Assembly (NCBI GenBank): GCA_026394055.1
Contig: JAPKYZ010000107.1
Location: 62,001 to 126,000, forward strand
From: Acidobacteriota bacterium
Lineage (GTDB): Bacteria > Acidobacteriota > Terriglobia > Bryobacterales > Bryobacteraceae
Length of the DNA stretch: 64,000 nt
Reading direction: 5' to 3'
Of the stretch, positions 28,982 through 38,184 are shown one piece after another; within the stretch, counting starts at the first letter, position 1, and the number at the start of each line of letters is the position of its first letter. A program made the position numbers and the translations under genes. Under the pieces are notes generated by a model. It worked only from the letters and a program-made list of their open reading frames with translations. It was not told where the DNA came from and did no database searches.

Positions 28982-30385
28982 ATGCCTTTTATCCACGACG
29001 ATTTCCTGCTTTCCACCGCGGCTGCCCGGCGTCTCTATCACGACTACGCGGCCGCGGAGCCGATTCTCGACTATCACAACCACCTCCCGCCGAAAGACAT
29101 TGCGCAGAACCGCCAGTTCGCCAACCTGTTTGAGATCTGGCTGGAAGGTGACCACTACAAATGGCGGGCCATGCGCGCCAACGGCACCACGGAGCGCTAC
29201 TGCACCGGCGATGCCGAACCCTACGAGAAGTTCCTCGCCTACGCCCGCACCGTGCCGCAGACGCTGCGCAATCCGCTCTATCACTGGACCCATCTGGAGC
29301 TGGCCCGGTACTTCGGCATCACCGATCTGCTGGATGAAGCCAGCGCCCCCGCCATCTGGGAGCAGGCTAACGCTCAGTTGCCGGGCCTGAAGGCGCAGGA
29401 CACGCTAATCAGGTTCAATGTCCGGGCGCTGTGCACCACGGATGATCCGGCGGACGACCTGAACTGGCACCGCGACATCGCCGCCTCTGGCCTCGCCGTC
29501 AAGGTGTTCCCGGCCTATCGCCCGGACAAGGCGCTCCGCGTCGATGACCCGGCCGCGCTGAAGGCTTGGATCGAGCGTTTGGCCGTGACCGCCAATACGG
29601 AGATCACCAGCTATCGCAGCTTCCTCGACGCGCTGTCGAAGCGCCACCAGGAGTTCCACTTGATCGGCTGCCGCGTCTCCGATCACGGCTTGGCCACTTG
29701 CTTTGACACCCCCGCCGATGACACCAAGGCGGCCACCATCTTCGATCGCGCCCGCGCCAACATCGCCGCCACGCCAGCCGAGCACGCGCTGTTTGCCTCC
29801 ACGCTGATGCTGCACTTCGGCCGCTGGGATGCGGAGAAGGGCTGGACCAAGCAGCTCCATTTGGGCGCGCGCCGCAACAACAACACCCGGATGTTTAAGC
29901 AACTGGGTCCGGATACGGGTTTTGATTCGATGGGCGACTACCGGCAAGCGGACGCGCTCTGCAATTACCTGGACGCGCTCGACCGCGAGAATACGCTGCC
30001 GCGCACCATCGTCTACAACAACAACCCCGTGGACAACTACGCCTTCGCCACCGCCATCGGCAACTTCCAGGATGGCAGCGTCGCGGGCAAGGTGCAGTTT
30101 GGCAGCGGCTGGTGGTTTCTGGACCAGAAGGAAGGCATGGAACTGCAGCTGAACGCGCTCTCGAATTGCGGCCTGCTGGCCCGGTTTGTGGGCATGCTCA
30201 CCGATTCCCGCAGCTTCATGAGCTTCCCCCGTCACGAGTACTTCCGCCGCACGTTGTGCAACCTGCTGGGTCGCGATATAGAGAATGGTGAGCTGCCGGG
30301 CGATTTGCGGCTGGTGGGCGGCATGGTGAAGAACATCTGCTACGGCAACGCCCGGGAATATCTCCGGCTGCCGGGCGTGGAGTAG
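28982..30385 (+). CDS. uxaC: Glucuronate isomerase (uronate isomerase)
   Basis: Converts D-glucuronate to D-fructuronate and D-galacturonate to D-tagaturonate, the first step of hexuronate breakdown in the cytoplasm. UxaC hallmarks: ILDYHNHLPPKDIAQNRQF near the N-terminus with the metal-site histidines, FHLIGCRVSDHGL, MLHFGRWDAEKGWTKQLHLG and LVGGMVKNICYGNAREY at the end. Length 467 residues is standard. The binding site AGGGG lies just upstream. It fits a plant-polymer lifestyle together with the sugar-acid dehydratase in this window. No other uxa/uxu genes are adjacent. Confidence 0.97.
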   Translation: MPFIHDDFLLSTAAARRLYHDYAAAEPILDYHNHLPPKDIAQNRQFANLFEIWLEGDHYKWRAMRANGTTERYCTGDAEPYEKFLAYARTVPQTLRNPLYHWTHLELARYFGITDLLDEASAPAIWEQANAQLPGLKAQDTLIRFNVRALCTTDDPADDLNWHRDIAASGLAVKVFPAYRPDKALRVDDPAALKAWIERLAVTANTEITSYRSFLDALSKRHQEFHLIGCRVSDHGLATCFDTPADDTKAATIFDRARANIAATPAEHALFASTLMLHFGRWDAEKGWTKQLHLGARRNNNTRMFKQLGPDTGFDSMGDYRQADALCNYLDALDRENTLPRTIVYNNNPVDNYAFATAIGNFQDGSVAGKVQFGSGWWFLDQKEGMELQLNALSNCGLLARFVGMLTDSRSFMSFPRHEYFRRTLCNLLGRDIENGELPGDLRLVGGMVKNICYGNAREYLRLPGVE

Positions 30386-30549
30386 CCGTAAGCAACACAA
30401 CCCGCGAAAAATGTTTGGCCGAGTGAGAGAATCCCCGGTCCAACGGCACTACCATTACAAATCAACTCTTGGGTTGTCCTCCAGCTGTAGGGCGTCTCTT
30501 CCTCCGAGCGCGCCCTGCAGAACGATATTTGCCACCGGCAACTGCGTGC
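30386..30549. other. Intergenic stretch without recognised content
   Basis: Between the uxaC stop and the bidirectional terminator, 164 bases carry no convincing reading frame, tRNA or promoter. GTAGGGCG (30487) and GCGCCCTGC (30511) can pair weakly as a hairpin; nothing else stands out. Confidence 0.4.
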
Positions 30550-30577
30550 AAAAATAGCCGTCCGAGCGGCTATTTTT
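30550..30577. terminator. Bidirectional rho-independent terminator
   Basis: AAAAATAGCCG and CGGCTATTTTT form a perfect 11-bp stem around TCCGAG. The flanking A and T runs make it a terminator in both directions, fitting the convergent uxaC and efflux-adaptor genes. The adaptor's stop codon (30570-30572) lies inside the stem. Confidence 0.88.
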
Positions 30578-31436
30578 GTTTTGGGGCGTCCTTTTTCGCA
30601 GGCCACGCCACTTCGGCATACATCCCCGGCGCCAGCTTACCGCGACCATTCGCGACATCCAGTTCCACCGGCATCGTGCGCGTCTTCACATCCATGACGC
30701 GGGCGACGCGGGCCACCGATCCGGTAAAGGTTTCGCCCGGGAACGCGGCCACCGTGAAGGTGACCTTGGCACCCAGCGGGATTGCCGCCGCGTGCGATTC
30801 CGGCACCGCTACGACCAAACGCAGGCGCGACAACTGCTCCAGCCGCAGCAACCAGCCCGCCGCCGGTCCGGCCAGTGATCCGGGATGGGCCTTGCGCTCC
30901 ACCACCACGCCGTCAAACGGGGCGCGCACGGTGAGGAGCTTTTCCATCTCGGCAATGGTCGCCACCTGAGCCTCCGCCGCGGTGACGGCCTTGTTGATAG
31001 CGGTAATCTGCGCGGCCAGCGCATCCACCGCCTTTTCGGCCAGCACCACTTCATGCGCGGCGATCGCGCCCGGCGTGGCGGCAGCTGCTTTCAGCCGCTC
31101 CACCGTGCTCTGCGCGGCGATCAGCTTGGCTTCCGCCTCAGCACGCTGCGCCCGGATGGCTTCGACCTTCGATTGCGCCTCGGCATGCTGTGCCCGCAGT
31201 TCCGGCGCGCTCAGCGTCACCAGCACCGCGCCCTGCTTCACCGCGCTGCCGCGGTCCACCGTCACCGTCTCCACAAACCCCGGGACGCGCGCCACCAGAT
31301 CCACTGCCTCAAACGGCAGAAACTCGCCCGGCAGTTTCAACGCCGCCGGGCCAGCGGGTTTGGCGGGCGCCGGCGCGGGCTGGGCCCACAACGCAAAATG
31401 TCCGATTAAAAGCCCACAAAGGCTAAGCCGCTTCAT
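30570..31436 (-). CDS. RND efflux periplasmic adaptor (membrane fusion protein)
   Basis: The ATG at 31436 gives 288 residues with a signal peptide (MKRLSLCGLLIGHFALWAQ). The half-lipoyl domain (EAVDLVARVPGFVETVTVDR) flanks a long alpha-helical hairpin (ELRAQHAEAQSKVEAIRAQR on to AVDALAAQITAINKAVTAAE), and the second lipoyl half is VRAPFDGVVVERKAHPGSL. A beta-barrel domain ends the protein. It bridges the inner-membrane pump and the TolC channel. The start lies 14 bases inside the pump gene, so it is the last gene of the lpxA-tolC-pump-adaptor operon. Confidence 0.92.
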   Translation of the reverse strand: MKRLSLCGLLIGHFALWAQPAPAPAKPAGPAALKLPGEFLPFEAVDLVARVPGFVETVTVDRGSAVKQGAVLVTLSAPELRAQHAEAQSKVEAIRAQRAEAEAKLIAAQSTVERLKAAAATPGAIAAHEVVLAEKAVDALAAQITAINKAVTAAEAQVATIAEMEKLLTVRAPFDGVVVERKAHPGSLAGPAAGWLLRLEQLSRLRLVVAVPESHAAAIPLGAKVTFTVAAFPGETFTGSVARVARVMDVKTRTMPVELDVANGRGKLAPGMYAEVAWPAKKDAPKQK

Positions 31437-34400
31437 AGAACCTACTCTCTGGATCCGCAGGGTCAAGCGAGGGCGACGGACGCCCGCTACCGCTCAGCAG
31501 GGCATAGAGCGCTGGCAGGATCAGCAAGGTGGCCACCGTGCCCGCCAGCAGGCCGCCAATCACCGCGCGGCCCAGCGGCGCCGTCTGCGCCTGGCCCATC
31601 GCCAGCGGGATCATACCGGCCACCATCGCCAGTGCCGTCATCAGAATGGCTCGCAGACGCCCTGTTGCGCCTTCTACCGCCGCCAACGCAGGCGTCGAGC
31701 CGGCCCGGGCCCGCTCCGCAAACGTCACCAGCAAAATCGAGTTCGCCACCGCAATGCCCGTCGACATGATGGCGCCCACAAAGCTCTGGATGTTCAGGGT
31801 GGTGCCGGTCGCCAGCAGCATGATTACCACGCCCAGCAGCACCGCCGGGATGGTGAGCACAATCGCCAGCGCCAACCCGGCCGATTGGAAGTTGGCCGCC
31901 ATCAGCAGCAGCAATGCCACCACGGCCAACCCCAGGCCCAGCCGCAAGCCGGTGACCGTTTCATCGAGCGGCGGCACTTGGCCGCGCACATTCACCGTGA
32001 TGCCCTTGGGCACTTCTCCCGCCCGCCTAATTGCCGCTCGCACGTCCTCGGCCGCCGTCCCCAGCGGTACCTCGTGCAGGTTGGCCGTGAGGCTCACCAC
32101 GCGCTGGCCGTTGAACCGATCTGTCTGGCCCGGCGCCGTCCCGAACTTCAACTTCGCCACATCTTCGAGCAACGGCCGAGCCTCGCCATTCCGCATCACC
32201 GGAATGCGCGCCACGTCTTCCATCGACGCCATGCGCTGATAAGGGATCTCCACCTGGATCTGGAAGCCATTGCCGCTGACCGGGTCCCGCCAGTAGTTGG
32301 CATCGATAAAGCGCGACGAGAAGGTCCCCGCCACCACGCTACGCGCGACATTGGCCATGGTCAGTCCATACTGCCCGGCGCGCTCGCGATCGATGGTGAT
32401 GTCGAGCGTCGGATAGTCCAGCGGTTGCGCGTAGGCGAGATCGCGCAGGTAGGGCAGCTTCTTCAACTCGGTTTCCACCTTGGCCGCGAAGGTCCGGTTG
32501 GCCGCCAGCGATGGGCCTTGCACGGCCACCTCCAGTGGCGTCGGGCTGCCGAACGACATCACCTGGCTGACTATCTCGCCCGCCTCAAATGACACCCGCA
32601 CGTCGGGCAGCGCTTGGCTAAACTTCTCGCGCAGCCGCTCCCGCAAGGGTTCGCCGCGCAGGGTGGCGCTTGGCTTCAGGGCCACCAGCAGCACCGCCTC
32701 ATGCGGACCACTGGTCCACAGGAACAGCGTGTTGATGGGATAGCTGGGCGGTTGCACGCCGACAAAGGTGGAGGTGATGGCGACGTTGTCCGCGCCCACT
32801 TCCTGCTTGATCACCTCCAGCGCCTTCAATGCCACTTGTTCGGTCTTTTCGATCCGTGTGCCGGTGGCGGCCCGCAGGCGCACCTGGAACTGCGATTCGA
32901 AGGTTTGGGGGAATAGCTCGACACCCAGTTTTGGGGCCAAGGTCCACAAGCCCATTCCAGCGACGGCCAGATACCCGATCACCAGCGGCCAGCGCCAGGA
33001 GATTGCTCCGGCAACGTAGCGCTGGTAGATCGCTGGAGAGAACGCCTGATGACCTCCGGAGCGCATCAGCCACGTCGACAGCACGGGCACCAGTGTCGAG
33101 GACAACACGTAGCTCGACATCATGGCGAAGGCTACGGCCAGCGCCAGTGGAACAAACAGCTGCCGGGCGACGCCGGTCATAAAGAAGCTGGGCACAAACG
33201 CCGCCAGGATGGCGCACATCGACAGGAACCGCGCCGTGGCCGTTCGGGAGCAAGCCTCCATCACCGCATGCGCCCGCGTCCGCTGGCCGCCGGTGGCCAG
33301 TCGAGCATGGATGTTCTCGATCTCTACCGTCGCCTCGTCCACCAGCACGCCCACGGCCAGCGCCAGGCCGCCCAAGGTCATGATGTTGATCGACTGGCCG
33401 GTCAGCCACAAGCAGACCGCTGCCGCCAGCAGGGCCGCGGGAATCGTGGCCACCACGATCAACGCGCCGCGCCAATCCCGCAGGAACAACACCACCATCA
33501 GCCCGGTCAGCAGCGCCCCCAGAGCGCCTTCCGTCGCCAAGCTGCGCAGTGCATCGAGCACCACCGCCGATTGGTCAAACTCCAAGCGAACGTCCACATC
33601 GTCCGGCACCACGGCCTTGAAGCGGGCAATGTTGGCGCGGACGGCCTGAATGACAGCCAGCGTCGACGCATCACTGCGCTTGGTCACCTGCATGTAGACC
33701 GTGCGCTTGCCATTCACCAGCGCATAGGCGGTGACGATATCGGTGCCGTTCTCTACCTTGCCGACATCGCGGATGAACACCGTGGGGCCCGCGCCCAAGC
33801 GGATGGGCGCGTTGTTCAACTCATCAAAGTTGCCGCTGATCACTGAGTTGGTGGTGGCATAGCGAGCCAGATCGCCCGTACGGACCAGACCCGACGGCAT
33901 GACGGTGGTGGACTTGTTCACCGCCTCAATCACCTCTTCCGGCGACATGCGGTACTGCCGCAGTTTGTCGGGGTCCAGGCGCACCACGATGGTCCGTTGA
34001 TTGCCACCAAAGGGCGGCGGGGCGGAGACGCCCGGCAAGGTGGCGAATAGCGGCCGGACGCTGTTCAGGGCGAAGTTCTGCAGCTCGCCGGGCTCACGCT
34101 TGGCGCTCGAAAAGATCAGCTGGCCCACCGGCACGCTGCCCGCATCGAAGCGGGTCACAAATGGAGGCACGGCTCCGGTGGGCATGAAGGCTCGGGCCCG
34201 GTTGACGTAGCTGATGGTCTGCGCCAGCGCCTGATTCATGTCGGTGCCGGGATAGAAGACCAGCTTCATCAGCGCCGCGCCTTGGATGGATTTTGATTCG
34301 ACCCGCTCGATGCCCGTGGTGTAGAGGAAGTGGTACTCGTAGTAGTACGTCATGAACCCTTCCATCTGGATGGGGTCCATGCCGCCGTACGGTTGCGCCA

Positions 34401-34539
34401 CATAGATGGCGGGCGCGCCCACTTGCGGGAAGATGTCGACCGGCATGCGCTGCACGGCCAAGCCCGCGCCCAGCATCACCGCCAGCACGGCCACGATGAT
34501 CGTCACCGGCCGGCGCATCGCCCAGCGTACCAGCCACAT
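31423..34539 (-). CDS. RND efflux pump inner-membrane transporter (AcrB/CzcA superfamily)
   Basis: A 1038-residue proton-driven exporter with 12 helices and two large periplasmic loops. The first helix is TIIVAVLAVMLGAGLAV, followed by the usual IFPQVGAPAIYVAQPYGGM. TM4 carries the proton-relay acids in VGVLVDEATVEIENIHARL, where drug pumps have two aspartates; here it is Asp-Glu. The second half repeats the fold (GLALAIVLTIPAVLLGVVIM). Substrate (drug, metal or lipid) cannot be read. Its ATG overlaps the tolC stop as TAATG. Confidence 0.94.
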   Translation of the reverse strand: MWLVRWAMRRPVTIIVAVLAVMLGAGLAVQRMPVDIFPQVGAPAIYVAQPYGGMDPIQMEGFMTYYYEYHFLYTTGIERVESKSIQGAALMKLVFYPGTDMNQALAQTISYVNRARAFMPTGAVPPFVTRFDAGSVPVGQLIFSSAKREPGELQNFALNSVRPLFATLPGVSAPPPFGGNQRTIVVRLDPDKLRQYRMSPEEVIEAVNKSTTVMPSGLVRTGDLARYATTNSVISGNFDELNNAPIRLGAGPTVFIRDVGKVENGTDIVTAYALVNGKRTVYMQVTKRSDASTLAVIQAVRANIARFKAVVPDDVDVRLEFDQSAVVLDALRSLATEGALGALLTGLMVVLFLRDWRGALIVVATIPAALLAAAVCLWLTGQSINIMTLGGLALAVGVLVDEATVEIENIHARLATGGQRTRAHAVMEACSRTATARFLSMCAILAAFVPSFFMTGVARQLFVPLALAVAFAMMSSYVLSSTLVPVLSTWLMRSGGHQAFSPAIYQRYVAGAISWRWPLVIGYLAVAGMGLWTLAPKLGVELFPQTFESQFQVRLRAATGTRIEKTEQVALKALEVIKQEVGADNVAITSTFVGVQPPSYPINTLFLWTSGPHEAVLLVALKPSATLRGEPLRERLREKFSQALPDVRVSFEAGEIVSQVMSFGSPTPLEVAVQGPSLAANRTFAAKVETELKKLPYLRDLAYAQPLDYPTLDITIDRERAGQYGLTMANVARSVVAGTFSSRFIDANYWRDPVSGNGFQIQVEIPYQRMASMEDVARIPVMRNGEARPLLEDVAKLKFGTAPGQTDRFNGQRVVSLTANLHEVPLGTAAEDVRAAIRRAGEVPKGITVNVRGQVPPLDETVTGLRLGLGLAVVALLLLMAANFQSAGLALAIVLTIPAVLLGVVIMLLATGTTLNIQSFVGAIMSTGIAVANSILLVTFAERARAGSTPALAAVEGATGRLRAILMTALAMVAGMIPLAMGQAQTAPLGRAVIGGLLAGTVATLLILPALYALLSGSGRPSPSLDPADPESRFYEAA

Positions 34540-35900
34540 TACTGATCTCTCCCCGGCGTGTCTCTCCCCGGCCGCGCGTCCGTCTCAGTGAGAAACGGCC
34601 GCAGATCGCCCTGCGCGGTGGCCACTTGCAGAAGTCCCCGCCAGATGGCCAGCCTTACCAGAGCCATGTCGGATTCGGCCTGCGCCACCAGCCGCTGCGC
34701 CTCGGCCACTTCAGTGATCAGGCCCAGGCCGGCCCGATACCGGGCGGTGGCTTGATTGAGCGTCATCTGCGCGGCCTCGAGCTGAACCGGCAGCTGCGCG
34801 GCGGTGCGGCGCGCGCCATCTAGTCGAGCTTGCGCTTGGGCTTGCTGGGCCGCCAGATCCTGCTGCAGTTGTTTCAAGCGAGCGGCCTCGGCGCGCTCTC
34901 GCGCGGCTTGCGCGGACTGCTCAGCGCGAATGGCGGGTTGGGCCATGGCGGGAAAGGTCACCGTAAGGCCGAGCGCGTAGTTCATGATGTTGGGGCCCAG
35001 TCCATTGGCTCCGCCCAGCGTTGTGCCATCGGCGACAGCACCCGTGCCGCGCGCATAGGTGGCCCCTTGTACGGCGAACTTTGGCGCGTAGCTTTTGTCC
35101 AGCGCCTTCTGCTTGGCCTTCACTTCGTCGATCACCGCGGCTTGTTCGGTCACCACCGGATGCGCCTCACGTGACGTGACCAGGCTGGGCACGACCAAGC
35201 CTGGGGGATCCCCCAAGTGACGTGCCTGCCCGGCGGCTCCCGTGAACTGCGCCAGATGCGCTTGGGCGACGGCCACGGCCTGTTCTGCTTGGATCACCTG
35301 TGTCTCGGCGACGCTGCGTTCGGCCTTTGCTCGTGAAGCATCGGCACCGGGGCGAAGGTCGGCGCGGGCTAAGGCTTGGGCCACTTGTTCGAGCGTGGTG
35401 GCGCGGGCCACAGCTGCTCTGGCGGCCACCACCGTCTCCTGCGCGGCCAGCACGGTCAGGTACGCATCCGCGGTTAAGGCCGCCACTTCGTACCGGGTCC
35501 GCTTGAGCGACGCCTCAGAGCGGCGCTGTCCCGCTTCAGCCGAGGCGACGAGGGCTTTGCGCAGACCAAGATCAAAAGGTTCCCAGGAGACCTGCAAGCC
35601 CACCGCGCTACCCCAAACACTGGCCATGTCGTTCTCCGGCCGCGGCGGGCCGGAGATGGAAGGTAGCGTCGATTGCGGCAGCATCAGGCCGAAGACATTG
35701 TTGCGGGACGCGCGGTTGACCTGGCCATAGAAATCCGCGCGCGGCAGGTAGTTGGTCCGCGCCAAGCTGATTGCGGCCGCCGCCGCACGCACCTGCTCAT
35801 CACTGACGTTCACCGCCGCATAGTGCGTTAAGGCTTGGTTCACGGCCTCGCTCATCGACATCGGCTGCTGGGCCAGCAGCAAAAGCAGCACGCTGGTCAT
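34539..35900 (-). CDS. TolC-family outer-membrane efflux protein
   Basis: ATG 35900 gives 453 residues with a short signal (MTSVLLLLLAQQ). Two repeated coiled-coil/beta-barrel units typical of OEP proteins are visible: MSEAVNQALTHYAAVNVSDE ... ISLARTNYLPRADFYGQ, and later DEVKAKQKALDKSYAPKFAV ... LKQLQQDLAAQQAQAQARLD. It forms the exit duct for the adjacent RND pump. Its ATG overlaps the lpxA stop by four bases and its stop overlaps the pump ATG by one, so translation is coupled across the set. Confidence 0.92.
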   Translation of the reverse strand: MTSVLLLLLAQQPMSMSEAVNQALTHYAAVNVSDEQVRAAAAAISLARTNYLPRADFYGQVNRASRNNVFGLMLPQSTLPSISGPPRPENDMASVWGSAVGLQVSWEPFDLGLRKALVASAEAGQRRSEASLKRTRYEVAALTADAYLTVLAAQETVVAARAAVARATTLEQVAQALARADLRPGADASRAKAERSVAETQVIQAEQAVAVAQAHLAQFTGAAGQARHLGDPPGLVVPSLVTSREAHPVVTEQAAVIDEVKAKQKALDKSYAPKFAVQGATYARGTGAVADGTTLGGANGLGPNIMNYALGLTVTFPAMAQPAIRAEQSAQAARERAEAARLKQLQQDLAAQQAQAQARLDGARRTAAQLPVQLEAAQMTLNQATARYRAGLGLITEVAEAQRLVAQAESDMALVRLAIWRGLLQVATAQGDLRPFLTETDARPGRDTPGRDQ

Positions 35901-36685
35901 TCGCGGGTGATCCCCCGGTTGCTGCCTTGGATGAAGCTCACCAGATGGCGCGTGGTGTCGCAGGGCACCTGCGCGAGAATGGCCGCGCACGCCTCTTCCA
36001 GCTTCAGCGCGGAACGGTAGAGCAGCCGGTACGCGGTCTTCAAGTTCGAGATCTCCTCACGCGATACACCGGCCCGTCGTAAACCCACAATGTTCAAGCC
36101 TACCGGAGTGGCGTTAAATTCTGAATACAAGAAGTACGGTGGCAGATCGAGGTTCACGCGGCTGTTGCCACCCACCATCACCAGGCTTCCGATCTTTGAA
36201 TACTGGTGCACCACGACGCCGCCCGAAATGAACGCCCGGTCTTCAATCGTCACGTAGCCCGCAATCAACGCCGAGCTGCAAATGACGTTGTGGTGGCCGA
36301 TGACGCAATCGTGCGCGATATGGCCGCTGGTCATGATGTAGTTGCCGTCGCCGATCCGGGTAGTGGCTTCGGGCTTGGTGCCGCGCGAGATGGTGAAGTG
36401 TTCGCGCACCTTGTTGTCGTGGCCCATCGTCAGATAGCTGCGCTCGCCTTTGAAGTTTTTGTCGAGCGGGTCAGAGCCCAGCACAGTGCCCGCCGAGATC
36501 TCATTGCGGTCGCCGAGCGTCGTCCAGCGCTTGATGAAGACGTAGGGCTCCACCTTGCAGGCTTCGCCCAGCACGACATCTTGTTCGATCACAACAAACT
36601 CGCCGATGTGACAACCCGGCCCGATTTGCGAGTCCGGATGGATGCGAGCCGTGGGGGCGATAGTCGCCGATGGGTGGCACGGCAT
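35897..36685 (-). CDS. lpxA: Acyl-ACP--UDP-N-acetylglucosamine O-acyltransferase
   Basis: First enzyme of lipid A synthesis; it adds a 3-hydroxyacyl chain to UDP-GlcNAc. The left-handed beta-helix hexapeptide repeats are clear (SATIAPTARIHPDSQIGPGC onward), with the catalytic-histidine stretch in IMTSGHIAHDCVIGHHNVI and the C-terminal helices (GVSREEISNLKTAYRLLY). Length 262 residues is normal. The start codon is 13 bases from the divergent lpxD ATG, and no clear ribosome binding site precedes it. It heads an operon with an efflux system. Confidence 0.96.
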   Translation of the reverse strand: MPCHPSATIAPTARIHPDSQIGPGCHIGEFVVIEQDVVLGEACKVEPYVFIKRWTTLGDRNEISAGTVLGSDPLDKNFKGERSYLTMGHDNKVREHFTISRGTKPEATTRIGDGNYIMTSGHIAHDCVIGHHNVICSSALIAGYVTIEDRAFISGGVVVHQYSKIGSLVMVGGNSRVNLDLPPYFLYSEFNATPVGLNIVGLRRAGVSREEISNLKTAYRLLYRSALKLEEACAAILAQVPCDTTRHLVSFIQGSNRGITRE

Positions 36686-36698
36686 AGACTTTGATCAT

Positions 36699-37660
36699 AT
36701 GCGAGCAATCGAACTGGCGGCGTCACTGTTCAAGCAAGGGCTGAGCAGCACCGCTCTGGAAGGCAATGACATCGAACTAACGGAGGCGGCGCCACTCGAG
36801 GCAGCCGGTCCAACGGAGCTGTCCTTTGTGGCCAATGCCAAGGCAGCCGTGGCCGCAGCGGAGTCGAGGGCGGGGTGCCTGATCGTGCCGCTTGACTTCG
36901 CTGCGGGCCGTACGGTGATCCGGTCTGCCAATCCCCGGGCCACGTTTGCGCAGGCGTTGACGATGCTCTATCCCGCGCCGCCGCGGGCGGGGATTCACCC
37001 CACGGCGGTGATCGATGAGACCGCCGAGATCGGGCAGGATGTCGAGATCGGGGCCTACACCGTGGTGGGCGCCCGCTGCCAGATTGGGGACCACGTCACG
37101 CTGCACTCACGCGTGACGCTCTACCCGGATGTCAGCTTGGGCGCGCGCTCCATTGTGCATTCCGGCGCGGTGCTGGGTGCGGATGGCTTTGGCTTTCAGT
37201 GGACCGGGCAGGCGTACCAGAAGTTTCCGCAAGTGGGCCGTGTCGAGATTGGCTGCGATGTCGAGATTGGCGCCAACTGCACCATCGATCGTGCGGCGCT
37301 GGGGGTAACGCGCATTGGCGATGGGACCAAGCTCGACAACATGGTCCACATCGCGCACAACTGCCAGCTAGGCCAGCACGTCGTGATCGCGGCGCAGACG
37401 GGTATGGCGGGTGGCTGCGTGGTGGGGACCGCGCCGTGATCGGTGGTCAAGTGGGCTTTGGCGAAAAGGTCCGCGTGGAGCCGGGCGCGATTATTGGCTC
37501 CGGCGCCGGGATCTTGTCGAACAAGATTGTTCGAGCCGGGGAACCGGTGTGGGGCACGCCCGCGCGCCCGCTCCGCCGCTACCTGCGCGACCTGGCGGAG
37601 GTGAGCCGCTTGACCTCACTGCGCGATCAAGTGGCGGCGTTGCGGGAGCGGCAGCCATGA
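36699..37660 (+). pseudogene. lpxD: UDP-3-O-acylglucosamine N-acyltransferase (lpxD) with a single-base frameshift
   Basis: LpxD adds the second acyl chain in lipid A synthesis. The N-terminal uridine-binding domain (TELSFVANAKAAVAAAESRA) and the beta-helix (SGAVLGADGFGFQWTGQAYQ, with the family GxDGFG motif; MVHIAHNCQLGQHVVI with the catalytic His) are intact up to GGCVVG. There the frame hits TGA at 37437. Homology resumes at once in another frame (AVIGGQVGFGEKVRVEPGAI) to a stop at 37660. Adding one G to the GGGG run at 37424-37427 restores a continuous ~320-residue protein. A second, intact lpxD exists at 61560-62591. Confidence 0.88.
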
Positions 37661-38184
37661 TCGTGGTGGTCGGTGGCAACACGCGCAACATCGGCAAGAC
37701 CACGCTGGTCTGCGACATCATCCGCGCGCTGCCCCAACTGAACTGGACCGCCGTGAAGATCACGCAATACGGCCATTCCGCCTGTGCGAACGAAGGGGGC
37801 GATTGCCACTGCGCGCCCGCCGATCCGGCGTGCCCATATGCCCTCGATGAGCAGCTGGCGGCGGACTCCACCGATACGGGCCGCTACCTCGATGCCGGGG
37901 CGAGGCACTCGTTCTGGCTGCGGACGCGGGCCGGTCTGCTGGCTGAAGGATTGTCGGCCTTGCGGCAGCTCCTGCAACAGGCGGAGAACGTGGTGCTGGA
38001 ATCGAACAGCATCATGCAATACCTGAAGCCCGATCTCTACCTCACCGTGGTCGACCGCACCAGCGGGGACTTCAAGCTGTCAGCCCAGAAAGCGATCACG
38101 CTGGCCGACTTGCAAGTAGGCCCACAGCAATTGCCGCTGGCCGTGGCCCGCGTGCAGGCTTTGGTGACGCTGCGGGGGAGCTAA
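37657..38184 (+). CDS. MobB-like P-loop NTPase with cysteine cluster
   Basis: 175 residues beginning with a P-loop (VVVGGNTRNIGKTTLVCDII) of the type found in MobB (molybdopterin-guanine dinucleotide synthesis) and related proteins. A four-cysteine segment follows (CANEGGDCHCAPADPACPYA), possibly binding a metal or cluster. Later features are LLAEGLSALRQLLQQAENVV and LESNSIMQYLKPDLYLTVVD. Its ATG overlaps the lpxD stop (ATGA), so it is translated with lpxD. The fold class is clear; a molybdenum-cofactor role is not shown by context, and a link to the envelope is possible. Confidence 0.75.
   Translation: MIVVVGGNTRNIGKTTLVCDIIRALPQLNWTAVKITQYGHSACANEGGDCHCAPADPACPYALDEQLAADSTDTGRYLDAGARHSFWLRTRAGLLAEGLSALRQLLQQAENVVLESNSIMQYLKPDLYLTVVDRTSGDFKLSAQKAITLADLQVGPQQLPLAVARVQALVTLRGS

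Noticed and set aside
30386-30549. tRNA or small RNA gene between uxaC and the terminator
   Set aside because: No cloverleaf with CCA-type acceptor or conserved T-loop could be folded; the only firm structure is the terminator hairpin.
37430-37445. Selenocysteine read-through of the TGA in lpxD, since selB is present
   Set aside because: The sequence homologous to LpxD after the TGA is in a different frame, so read-through would not restore it. No SECIS-like hairpin was recognised.
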